This document shows positions 1 to 12,600 of a stretch of 64,000 nucleotides of DNA, piece after piece. Both the position numbers and the translations under genes were made by a program. The first letter of the stretch is position 1. Each line of letters begins with the position of its first letter. The notes under the pieces were generated by a model. That model did no database searches. It was not told the DNA's origin and saw only the letters and a list, made by a program, of their open reading frames with translations. The DNA comes from Spirometra erinaceieuropaei (taxonomy: Eukaryota; Platyhelminthes; Cestoda; Diphyllobothriidea; Diphyllobothriidae), in the NCBI GenBank assembly GCA_902702965.1, contig CACRXP010000028.1, forward strand, positions 561,260 through 625,259, read 5' to 3'.

Positions 1-165
1 CGTCGGAGCAAGATCGGTAAGAGAAAAGAGAGAGAGAGAGAGTGTGCGGCAGAAGTAGAGCAAGTCTGTCTCATTAAAAACGAATTAAAAAGGACACCTG
101 GACTGCGCCAATTCATTGGGACATGCATAGGACGTCGTCGAATGCAGCGGTTGAACCGCCGTGCC
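1..165 (+). repeat. Dispersed repeat 'A' copy with (AG)n
   Basis: An AG microsatellite near 29-42 is followed by a segment containing gcaagtctgtctcattaaaa. Similar blocks occur near 10,573, 12,142, 18,770, 37,430 and 56,970. The similarity to the 10.57-10.69 kb copy continues into a gacgtcgt...gcggttga stretch. The repeat class is unknown. Confidence 0.5.
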
Positions 166-467
166 CCCACGATTGTTCTCTGCGTTATTCAGTTTCACAG
201 AGCACTTTTTTGAATGGAAAAGTCCTGAGGTTTATCCTCTCACTCCTATTTGTTACTGGTGCATGTGCCAACGAAACCGGCTACTAGATAACGTCTACGA
301 CAAGCATCTTCACAAGGGTTTAGGGTACATCGAGAAATACGCACTTTTATCTCTCGCTCACAGAATGGCGCACGTTTACCGCATGGGGAAGTTCGATGGA
401 CACATAAAGGAAGATGTTCATAAAAACAGAGCGTAGACGAGTAATATTCCAAGCACTTTTGCTTGTG

Positions 468-630
468 CTAGTGCGTTTTTGTGTGCTTGTCCTCATCTTC
501 TCTCAGAAGGTTCAGGCTGATATCATCGCTTTCCTGAGGCTGGTCAGCGTGATGCAGAATGAGGGCAGAGATGAGGCCCACGTATACGACGATCAGCATG
601 CCGAGGACATTGGAATGAAGTGTAGGTAGA
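468..630 (-). CDS. CYB561: Cytochrome b561, last exon with stop
   Basis: The exon begins after the acceptor ctgag with one base (T) that completes CA|T. It reads LPTLHSNVLGMLIVVYVGLI, then SALILHHADQ, a charged cytosolic tail (REDEDKHTKTH) and a TAG stop at 468-470. SNVLGMLIVV matches the final transmembrane helix of the family. The length is 163 nt, one base plus 54 codons, which agrees exactly with the incoming phase. Confidence 0.85.
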
Positions 631-3600
631 CTCAGCTGGGAATACCTTGGGACAATGGAGGGAGATTAGAGGAGGATTTAAGTATAAAAGATTACTTCCT
701 AGGACTGATCAGTGAGTAGGAACCAGTAAGAACGGCTTTTAACGCTTCTTACTGAAGGAAACAATTAGAAATTCAGCAGTTAGTCGTACGTCATTATCAA
801 AAGAACTGTTTTGACTCCTATAGGCAGTATTTCTATGCAGAGTAAAAAGCTCGGCCAGATCGAAGTTGGTAGCCAGGACCCGTATTACAGGTGGCTGGGG
901 GGTTTGTTTACTGCGGTATTTTTGTGGGGCTCCATAATCACATCTGTCCCATTTGGCTTCCGTTTTACGGTTGAGGTTAGGATTAGGGTACCGGTTAATT
1001 GTTTCCGATTTTCCGGTTAGGGTTATGCCTTTAGGCCTAGGTTCTCGGGTTATGGTTAGGGTTTCAGCGTACGACTAGGTTCCAGTATTACGGTTAGGCT
1101 TCTCAGTTACGGCTATATCTAAGGGCTACGGTTACGTTTACGATTTAGGCCTGGGTTAGGGTTGCCGCTAGGGTTAACGGATAACGTTTAAGGATGGGGT
1201 TAGGGTTAGGGTTGAGGCTAGGATTAGGGTTAAGTTCGCCGTCCGCTTCTCATTCCTGGCTACCGACTGCGATCTAGCCCAGCCAAAAGCTCAACCCAGG
1301 TGATCTGTCTGGTTGTCGACGCGGAACTGTAACCTGTTTTCGTTAAAAGTAGTCATAGACACTTATAACAGGTGAGCGCTCACCGATCAGGTTACGGGAC
1401 GTGCGCGTTCCGTTGTGCCTTGGGGCTCATACTAGGACCCTCGCAGGCAGTCGCACAGCGACTAGTGGTAGACCTAAATGATGACGGCTAATAAGCCAGA
1501 AATGGCCATTCCGGTCTCCCTTGTCTTTGTCGGGACCATCTCATTTACAGACACGTTTACGTACGATTTTCAACTACAGTATACTTTTCCCTTCCTTGTT
1601 TTCGAAAGACTACAAAAGACAATAGTGCCCAGGAATGCCAGAAAATGAGGCTGAAAGTGAGTCCTGTAGAAACGATATATTTACTTTGTCCACCTGTTTA
1701 CGTTCTTTTGGAGTGAATTAAAAGAGTCTTTGCCATCCAAGATGCCTTCGTGAGAGGTAAAAGCAACAAGATGGTCAGGAGGGAAAGTGTTCTGAAGATT
1801 CACACCCTGCAGGCTCTCAGCATCTGCGAGTAAAGGCTTGGGCATTCTTCCGATAGCAAGAAAAGCGCAATAAGAATGACTTTTCAATTGACCGACATCA
1901 AGTTTTGCATACGTGATTTTTCGTATACGAGTTCAGCAAATCCGCTGAAGCCTGGTCCCCATGCACATTCCCCGTAATTGGTGACCTGCCAACTCAACCC
2001 GACTCGATCTTCCTTTGCCTCGACCGTAGAGACAGAGTATATTACGGCCCGATTTTGAGGCGCCTGTTTGTGATTCAGGATGAGGTATAATACGCTTCTG
2101 TTGCTGGCAACCGCGCCGTCCCAGCAGCATAGACAGCTGGTGGCACCCGGAAACTCCAGCACCGAAGCTCACCATTGGATAATAAAAAGTAGGATGAAGG
2201 GAACTGCAAAATTCCGGTAATGAAGATGTAGCTTGAGGAACGGTATCACAGTTGACTGAATGGTTGGAAATCGCAGGCTTATTAAATACAACTTAACTCG
2301 CGATGCCTACAGAAACACAATTGATCAGCCAGTCCTTGTAGAGTTTGGAGTTCAGTTAGGCGTGATTTTTCCTTAAATAAAAGTCCGCCACAGCGCTTGC
2401 CTACAAATCGACATCATCTCCCAGCAAAGCCTGTAAGATTTTTGTCCCACATCCTACTATTGGCCTTCTTGTCAATTTCAGTATATTTTTAATTTATCCG
2501 ATGTCTCATGTAGGCTTATCAGCCTTGTAGTAGTAGTCAACTGTCGAATTCCTGATTCTAGGAAGAAATCATTGTGACACCAAAATGTGTACGTTGCTCC
2601 CATCGTCGACGACATAAGGTTAATCCTAATCTTCCCAGCATCGTGAGCCGGTGACTTTCTAATCGAATACTCCAACAGACCCATACTCAACGCACTCAGA
2701 ATACATTCTCAAGTCCTTTCCGGAAGCTTCCATGAATCTCATTCAGTGAAAATTAAACCAGTCGCAACAAGTCATGTTGGAGCGGCATATACCAATCCTT
2801 CCTGATTGTAGAGTAGATTTCAGGCGTCATGCTTTACCTAGACGTATCGGTAACCGAGGTTTCTGTGTGGTGTAGGATATATCCGATCACAGCTGAGAAA
2901 TCTGAGGCCTCGTTAACCGGTGGAGCATTCAACCCAACGACGCACAATACTCGGATTTAAAATTCACGTCTTTCAGCTCAGGGATTGCCATCTCGGCCTC
3001 AAATAACTTGGTCTTTAATGCTCCCTATTGTCGAAAAAATAGGTGCTCATATTGGAAAATTCCACGAGCGTCACACTTGCTTCTCCCAGCATATCAGTCG
3101 CCTGTACGGACCAAGCCCATTTAACGCACTGGATGACATAATGTAAAGCCCTATTTAAAGAGTGCCACACACGAACTCACATCTCAAAGGGGTGCGAGAT
3201 ACCATAAAGAAAGAGTTGTTGCAGTGTGATCATGGCTTCATGGGGCGTTTGAACTAGCCTATCATTCGACAGTCTTTCAAGCAACCAGGAATTCGTAGAA
3301 GTGCTATGATGAAGGGTAACTCAGCATCTACCTCGTTCTACCGTCCTCCTACCATGCTTAGATTTCCGCCCGAGTCTGTCGCCCACCTGATGGGATTGAA
3401 CACTGCGATTCCCATGGAGGTAACAGTCCCGTTAGGGCCTGCATATAATCAGCGCAGACAAAGGCATACCTCATGAAGGTTTTGGCAGATTTTGAATAAT
3501 TCATATTGAGCCAACTGTGAAAAACTCGGTGCCTCGGTGGGATTCGAAGCCACGACAGTAAGGGGAAGGCTTTAGCACAGCCAACGCTCTAACCACTTGT

Positions 3601-6600
3601 GCTACTAGGCCCCGCCGGGCGATGCGAGTTTAATCACATTTGGGTCAAGTTACCCGTCCAACCTACTGCAACGTCCGGAATCCACCAAATCTGATACAGT
3701 AAGTTGCCTGCCCAAGGAGGATTTCCTAAGTAATTCACCTAGAATCCACCAGATGACCACCAGACTCACATAATTCATAGATGCTTCTAAGCAATGCAGG
3801 TCCACCGCTTGGTTTAGTGCAAGGACGGCGCAGACCGCATGGGAGGCGCCACTCCCTGAAAGGCCGCAACGTTAAAACAGAAGCGCGCAACCAAAGTTTC
3901 GTCACTGTCGAACACCAGAAGTGAGATGGGGCGAAAGAACACAGCAGCATGCGTCCATCAGAATAATCATGGGCAGCAGGTGAGCGGTCCGGTGTTAGTT
4001 ATCAGATTCAGCTTTGTATATGATTATACAGGTTAGACCACAGGACGGTTAACAAGTATAAGCTAGTTGTGCGAAGCAGTTACTTGCTGCCCTATGTCGC
4101 TGTCAAACCTTGAAAAAAGACCAGACCTGGAACTCCTGTGATGCAAATCCAGTCCAAACCAAGCAAACACGGATGAAAATCTACAACACCTCGAGTTCGT
4201 TTTTGTCTTTTTTCCTTTTATATGATGTAGGACTCCTGCTTAAGCCCAAGAGCCCAAGACAAGTAAATTAACTCTTCTAGTTACTGACCCGCATCCTTTC
4301 AGGCTCGTATTGTTTATTAAGTTTTTGGAATGTGTCTGAGCGTCAAGGCTACAACGTGTTTGGTCATTGTGGCAGAGTATTTGCTTAGAAAATAATAGGA
4401 TGACCCCTCGGATCAGAAGGATTCGTAAATCGACTAAAGTGTACTGCTGGCATGCATGGTTTCCACAACTTAGAGGACTATAATGCCAACGCGAAATGTG
4501 GGTATCCGTGATCGAAGTGGGTATCTCCACTTGCAAGTGTTTTTGGACTTGTGAAGTTACTTCCTAGTCTTAATTTACCCGAAAAAGTTTGTGAACCATT
4601 GGATGGAAAGACGGTACAAAATGGTATTTTAAGAAAAATACGGTACCCAACTCTAACTTTTTGTCTCTAGTGAGTGCAAAAACCGCGGAAACCACCATGT
4701 ATATTCATGTTCCGAAAACCTGTCAGTCAGTAAGTCTGACAGAAATCATTCAGACCGCCAAAATAGCTGTGTAACCGCGTCTTATGTCAGATATTTCACC
4801 CTCCCGCTCACAAACTCGAAACTGGAAGTTTTCTGGTATTTTAGCTGGAGTCTTAGATAATGTGCCGTGAGTTTCGAGATCCCTTCCTGCTTCAAAATGA
4901 CAAGTTTTCTCTTTGAAGAATATCGGGCACTCCTCTTAAACCATTTGCGTAGTACAGTAACGCCTCTATTTCTTTTTGGAGAACGGCCAACGCAACCGAA
5001 CTTGAAAGCATTCATCCCATCTTAATACCTTTTATCTGCTCATTTTTCGTATTTCGAAGCACGAGAAACGCCTTTAGGCAGAAAATTGGCAGCTACATGA
5101 GCAGTTGAGTGGTCAAATTCCAGTCTTAGTTACGACCAAAGATGTGTATTCTCACATAAATTAGTAATATATGCAGAAAGATATCTATTCGAGTTAAATT
5201 ACTTGTATAAATCATTCTCTCAAACTGGTTTCCCTTCGTGTTTCAAACATCGATGCACGAAATAACAAGGGCTAAAGAAGGAAATACATAGTTACAACTA
5301 GCCGACCAAACCAAATACTTGGCGAGCATTTTCTTACACTAAGCATTTGCCCGAACTCGTTGAAAGACGCCTAAGGAAACACCAAATACGGCTGGCGCAC
5401 AAACCGACGGCAACTTTACGCATTCACCTTTTACACCCTAAGGACAGTGTTGGTTATCTTAATAAGAAGGAAGTCGTCTGCAAAAGCCAACGTGATGCCA
5501 GCGCTACCGTACATAGTGCTCAAAGGGGAAAATCCGCCTCTACACGTATCCACAAGCACCAGCTGGCATTTAAGAGGCGATACCATCTGTCTCAAGTGAC
5601 CACGCATACCCTAGCTAGCCTGGGACGAAAATCGCATCGCACCGAACAAGTATTGATTTTTCTATGTAGATTCGAAATGTTATCTGTGCTTTGCACATTT
5701 ACTAAACGTTTGACGACGACCTGGAGAGCCAGTGTCGAAAACTTGAAAATAAAACTTCCCGCTTCTTCCAAATAACATATGTGACTTCAAATATATAAAT
5801 ACAGACAAATATCAGAGGAAGAGGCTAAGTTAAACACATTATCATATACCTTTCCGCGGAAGCAGGACCTATCTAGCCTTAAGTAAAGGCGAAATATAGA
5901 AGATCTGGTAGACCGGCTGGATGAAATACAAAGGAAGCTTACTGTGCGTCAAGGAAGTTCACGCGCGTCAGACCCATGAGACAAGTAGCCGCGGCAAAAC
6001 ACAGGACGATCACGCCGAAAGACGTATTCAGTCTGAACAATGAGTCCTTGAACCTGCCCTCCTTGTGGACGGCATACACGACCGCAAATCCGATTGCACT
6101 CTCGAAGACGGAAAATTAATTTTAAATTAAAATACAAAAATTGGCATGGTACTATAAAACAGAGCAAAATTTCGCGTAACTCGACTTGGACACCTCCACA
6201 AACAGAATGGGGCATTCGTTCAGATCGCTGAATGCATGATTTGCGAAATATGGAAAACTAGTATCGAGAATTGCTAATATCCCCATGGTAGAAACGAAGG
6301 TTTGGGAATCGGATCTGGAAGAGTGCTGGTGACTGCAAAAAATGGGGTTAAAAATATCAGGGAATTAACTAGCACTAGAAACAGCAGATAATATTGCGTC
6401 CTCATGACATCATTTGTGGTTTAACCGCTCCTTACACATGTAAAGCCCTCTTTCGAAATTCAATTTTTCAACGTAAAGACCCGTATGAAATTATTTACCA
6501 TACAGATAGCACAGATATTGGCCAAAGGTACAGACAAGCGTGTTTTGCCGATCTTGTGCCGCTACCTGACACAGATGCGATGGGTTTGGCTCATCACTGG

Positions 6601-9600
6601 GCTCCCCAACGTACCACGTGTGTTTTCTGCTATATGAACTCCTCCTGATGGATTTCAACCCAAATATTCATATCAACTTTCGGACGGAACCTTAAAAGGT
6701 CTGCTCAAAAGTATTTACTTCAAGTTCGCGCATTAATTTCCTCTGAAATTAAGCAAGACATAAAGACTGTGATTCTCAAGATACTTTTCCGAAGTGATAA
6801 AAGTCCCTATATTCCATTTGCAAGAAAATAACCCGAAGTCCTTCCATCCTCAAAAGTTTTACTGTTTGATGAAGCAGTCCGGAGATTGTGAGAATTTATA
6901 TTTTGTTGACACCAGAACAGAAAAATTTTTTAAGAAGAATATGACTTCGGTATTCAGCCGCAACATGTTGTGTCACATCATTAGTTCGATGTTCGGTCTG
7001 TTTTTGTCCTGCGGAAAGAGGAAACCTACCCTGCCAGCACATGGCCTTTTCATAGATGAGGCTGGGAACGGGCTCGGTGAGGTGGGAGCCCCCTCTGGAT
7101 TGAAGCATTTTGAAGCGTATTTGCATCGATAGTTATGTTTCAAAAACACCACTCATGCTACCTTATTTGGGATTAAAAGGAGCTAATTTATCAAAAATGG
7201 CTTATAAATGATGGAAAAATCATCCGTTTACTCCCACTGAACGTAGTTGCAGATGAGCTCGATATATTGAGGTTTTGTTTAAGTCGCTCATTGCGTAGAC
7301 TCGTATTCGTCAACCAAGCTGTGTGTGTTATTAGTTCCTACATGTGACATTTGGTCGCGGATAATATCGTGCGTCAACCGATGCTGTTTTCATGCTCTTG
7401 ATAACTACCTTGGTTGATTTATGTATCTTATGCTAATTTTTTGGGTATCTACTCACCAGCCAGTTCATGTAGTCGACTTTTACAGGTCTATGTATGTACT
7501 ATTTAGCCTTGGTGTTCATAGTCCACTTATATAAAATGTTTATCGTTTTTTACTGAATATCCAAACCAGTTATGAAGCGTAATTGTCGTGGCTATCATCG
7601 AATCACCATATATAAGCACATTAAGCACCAGATGAAGGCATATTATGAGGCCACTGAAGAGTGCGAGTCCGAGGTTCCCTCAACATCGACGACAGTTGGC
7701 AATCAAACCCCCAAGAAATGCCCATACTGACCACTGAACCTTCTGCTGGCAGGTATTATGCGTGTGTAAACGAATAATGGGGTAGAGTCCGTGGAACAGT
7801 GAGACACTGTGCCTCAGGAGACTCACGATACAGGTCAATATTTTAAAGGAGTGCCAAAGTGGACGAAAATGTGGCGTCCCCTGCGCATTTTTTTCGCTGG
7901 TGGGGCCAGACGGGGCTGTCGCGTAGAATGTCTCGCCACAGCCCCTTCCACAGTCCCGTCAAGCCCCTTCATAGCCCCCTCTAGCCCCGCCATATTTGAG
8001 GGGGGTTAGGCAGGGCTGGTGTTGGCAGGGTATTCTGCAAGCCAGTTTTTAATGTCTTTAGCAGATTCTGGTGGACCATTCCCAAGTTATTGACGTACGA
8101 CTCTTCTGTCATTATTTCAAGATGCTAGATTATATTAGTGGTCATCGCGTAGCGGACCATTATGCGGTAACCATAGTTTTTTTCAGGCGGGGACTTGATT
8201 TTGGTATGCCACATGCATTACACTTTTTCTACTACTCTCGAGATCCTCTTCTCGCCAAAGACTAACATGCCTCAAAGACAAAATCCCTCTGTTTCTCAAT
8301 ACCAGCGAAGAGCAAAATTCCAGTAGTATCGTTTTCCGCTCTTGGATCAAGTTGTGGGTTGTCCATTTTCCGGGTCGTTTGCTTGACGCACCTAGCTGAT
8401 TTCGTATAGCATTGTGCAAAAAGTTAAAACTAAGCAGGCCTCTTTGAGTGTGATCTCCACCGTTTCCACGAGCACAGCATGTGTGGAATTCGAGAATCGC
8501 CTGAACTCTCACAGAATGGTCAATGGTATATGTGGATGATCTATCCAAAATGCCTCCATCAACGGCGGTTATATTTCACAGCAGGGCACAATAGAAATAA
8601 ATATGCACCCGCCTGATTTCAAAAGAAGGTCCTTAATACAGTGAGTGACCGATCTCATGAAATGTTAGCCGGAATCCTGAAATGCGTTTTCGATTAGGAA
8701 GGATTACTTAGGCGCGGTTGTAATACTGATTATCTTATGGCATAATCTTATAATACTTCGGACTTGGCAGGATGTCAGCTTTTAAATACGCTGCTTTTCA
8801 ATCTCCTGTTGAAACCGTACTCGGTAAAAATGACTACTTAAGTAGCATGGATGTTTCCCGTTGATTTTCGATGGGCTTACAAATTCAAATATATTTTATA
8901 GAAAACACGAACAAAAATATGCTTTCTTTCAGTCAATTAATAGAGAATCACGTCATCTTTATATTCTATGCTCGAAGAAGGAGTATAATTAGGTTAAAAA
9001 AAAGTTTATAATTATGGGATTTTTAAGACCACGATATGTCCATTCACATGGGGTCGTACCTGGCCGTTTACCACAGCTCCTCATGAAATGTACAACATAG
9101 TCAGCATCCATTGCAAAATTTTATGGACTCTGTATGATATCTTTTTAAAGACATAGAAAAATATGTGATTTTATAAACGTAGAACGCACACACCTTGTAG
9201 ACTTAAATTACTAAGCGTTAGTGCAACAAATGATCAGATTCCAAATTATTCGGCAATTCAGCGAATAGTCCCATGTTACAATTGAAAAGTCAAATTGGCG
9301 AACACGTGTTTTCAGTAACTCTTCATCAGGCCAAAACGGTTACAATTAAGTTTAAGTTATGCGAATTACATGACTTATAAATGATTCGGGGACAATTAAC
9401 ATCGACACGCCGACCACGCCATAGCACGCCTCGTCATGCGAGTGGCGTGGGAACGATCGATGTTAATTGTCCCCGAATCATTTATAAGTCATGTAATTCG
9501 CATAGCTTAAACTTCATCGTAACCGTTTTGGCCTGATGAAGAGTTACTGAAAACACGTATTCGGCAATTATAAAACTTTTTTAAAACCTAATTATACTCC

Positions 9601-12600
9601 TTCTTCGAGCATAGAATATAAAGATGACGTGATTCTCTATTAATTGACTGAAAGAAAGCATATTTTTGTTCGTGTTTTCTATAAAATATATTTGAATTTG
9701 TAAGCCCATCGAAAATCAACGGGAAACATCCATGCTACTTAAGTAGTCATTTTTACCGAGTACGGTTTCAACAGGAGATTGAAAAGCAGCGTATTCAAAA
9801 GCTGACATCCTGCCAAGTCCGAAGTATTATAAGATTATGCCATAAGATAATCAGTATTACAACCGCGCCTAAGTAATCCTTCCTAATCGAAAACGCATTT
9901 CAGGATTTCAGCTAACATTTCATGCGATCGGTCACTCACTGTAAATCCCCGCAGGAGGTTTCTCTGGAGGGTGTTAGGAAACCCACGTGATGTGGACAAT
10001 ACACTCAATCGCTCCGAGCAAAAAATGAAAATTGTCTTCTCATTACTGTCATTCTTAAAATAAACATTCTGTCCCGCAATTTTACCGTTGCCAGTTTCTA
10101 GCAAAAATTTTTACATGGATGGGTAAACAGATCCGCCTTTTGCATGAGATAATAAAAAGGTACAAACTAGTACTATATGACTGACAGACTCTGAAAAGTG
10201 ACTAGTAGATTAATGAGGAAAGGAGGAAAGTGAGGTTGACACCGGGGAGTCTACCCCAACGCAAAGGCAACGCATTCCACACTTTAATCAATCTGAAGCC
10301 TCGAAAGTCGTGATTTAAATTTATGAACTGACCGGACGACTCACTCCTTCTCAAGACCGAGAGTCGGACTCAGTGGCTCCCTATCACTATGGCCTTTGTA
10401 ACATTTTCTTTGCAGTAGGGTTATATCAATCCCCACCAAACCCCTGATACATGTTGCAAGGGCCAGCTCGTGTGTGGCACGTGCAGACAGGCTGTCCAGC
10501 TTTACCATACACCAAGCTCGAGCTCACCTTCGATCGTCTTAAACCATCTTGTCCCCGGAGTCGGGTGAGGGATAGGTGCTGCGCAAGTCTGCCTCGTTAT
10601 AAACGAATTTACCCACAAATCACCGGCGCCTCACTCACTACGTAGGACACACGGTATAAAACGTCGTTCGCGACGGTTGAGGCGTCGTTTGTCTTGAAAG
10701 ACTGTCCACATAGTTTCCTCCAGACAGTGAAACAACCCTTCGAGATGTAACAGGTGGCTGTTCAAGGTTGTTTACACGTCCTCTCCTGTGAAACTGCTGT
10801 GCTCATTGCTGATCTTGTCATTAACCTTTTCCCGTTTTGTCGCACACAACTCAATGCTGAAGCGTTTTTGGTGTAGCAGACGCATTGTCAGACTCTTGTC
10901 AAGTGGGACATCGCTGTACTGTACAATTCACAAGAGCTAACCTGTAGAGCATGCGAGACAGAAAGACAGACACCGAGCCAGCTGTGGAGGCTGTAGAAGC
11001 CCACTTTGTCCGTCTGCTGATAGAAGAAGATGGCGGCTCCTAGTCCAGCTACCCCGAGACTCAAGCTGGCACAATTAAGCAGGACGTGCACGAGCAACAT
11101 ATAGCGGTGACCTCTAGAGTAGCACATTCGAAGGAGCAGAAGTGCTTAAACGAGAGAAAGATAGGGCAGGGAACTAATTTTCTTTCTGAGGGGGGAGTAT
11201 AAATAGATCCTGACACTACTTTACAATTTTCGAGCTGATACACGGCCAAAATGCATGATAATGAGAACAAACTTTACGGACGACGGTTAAAATCAAAGTT
11301 CTGGAAACTACGTGCCCAAGTATCTATCTCAACTGCCTACATTTAATGAGCAGAGTGTGCTTTGTTTAGAACAGTGCAAGTTCATCCTCTTCACTGCAGC
11401 TTCTACCAAATCATCGCCAACTGGTACCCAAGGGAAATGCCGCATTTTCAAGGGTCCCTCTAAAGACTCATTATTATTCGTTGCAACGTTTGGATCTGAA
11501 GATGCTGTGTGAATTGTTCAGATAGAGCACAGGAATATGGACCTCCCTTAGTTCAGGTAGCCTTGTGCTTAATTCCAGGAGGTAGTGTTAGGGTTACGAC
11601 TGGCATAAGAGTTATGCTTAGGATTAGGAGAGTTAAAGTTTGGTGTTAAGTTTATAAGGCCTGGTGCTGAGGTCAGAATTATGAGAGTTAATTTTAGGGT
11701 TGGGGGTAAGGAATAAATTTATGGCACGGAAGAGGTACAGCACTCCTGGACTTTAGCACAAGACCACTTGTAATACGGGGGGTCCATATTTTCGTGTCCA
11801 AACAATTTGCAACCTAGTAAACTTAATTAATTTGATGAATGCACAAACCCTTTCTTTACAAACGGCATTCTGACTCCCTTAAGCCTGCCTTGAGATTACG
11901 ACACAAGGTGATATCCGTTGCTCGCTTATCCGAGAAAAGCGTCCTCCATAGCTCAGAAGGTAGGGCACTACGGAAAATCCGATGGGACGAGAGTGAGGAG
12001 AGCCGGTTAGAAATTTGCCTCTGTCCAGCCACAAATGTTGTATGACCGTGTGAGTTTTACTAGGTCCCGCCTACGGTTTTTTTGACTCCATCTTGACGCC
12101 GGGTTCAAGGGAATGAGGGAGGAGAGGGTGCGGTAGAAGCTTCGCAAGTCTACTATCACTCTAAACTAATCTACTTGCAAGTTGCCGTTTACACACCCGC
12201 CACGCTGCAGAGCTCACGGTGGATATCGTCTGTAATGACAGTCGAACTGCCATCTTACATACATATTCTTAAATCGTAAATTTTCAAATTGCTAACACTT
12301 TATTCCACAGGTCCTTATTAACAGTTGATACTACTGATTGCTCAGTGTATACAAGACACCTCACAGTCGGCAAACTAATGCAAGCATATCAACACTACTG
12401 GATGGACGCGCAAGCTCTGAATTTTTCATATTCCTCCAGTGTCCAGTGAATAAAATTTATGCATGAATTAATGTGCATAGTCAGGAATGTGTCCTCCATA
12501 AATAAGAGTTCGACTAAGAATATATCGTATTTCAGCCTATAGGAACTATCGTGTTTTACATAGCGATCACTAAGTCAGGAAGACAGTTTTCGAAGCCAAA

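Larger units (their letters stand above)
631..5942 (-). other. Last intron of the cytochrome b561 gene
   Basis: This 5.3-kb intron has no further cytochrome exon. It holds the TIR element with a telomere-like core (849-1,284), a tRNA-Ser-derived SINE (about 3,480-3,617) and a Penelope-like remnant near 5,347-5,775. The rest shows only short chance frames. Confidence 0.7.
6101..10941 (-). other. Intron of the cytochrome b561 gene with mariner foldback
   Basis: This 4.8-kb intron has no recognised exon. It contains the 1.3-kb mariner-type foldback element (8,639-9,941) and a dispersed repeat 'A' copy (about 10,230-10,690). The 6.4-7.1 kb stretch has a few open frames without recognisable motifs. 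Confidence 0.65.

Noticed and set aside
246..629. Open frames of 68-91 codons at the left end on both strands
   Set aside because: They overlap the last cytochrome b561 exon in other frames or are interrupted; only the minus frame 468-630 matches a family.
11940..12010. tRNA-like stretch (catagctcagaaggtagggc)
   Set aside because: It has an A-box-like D arm, but the anticodon and T arms do not fold and no B box is present.
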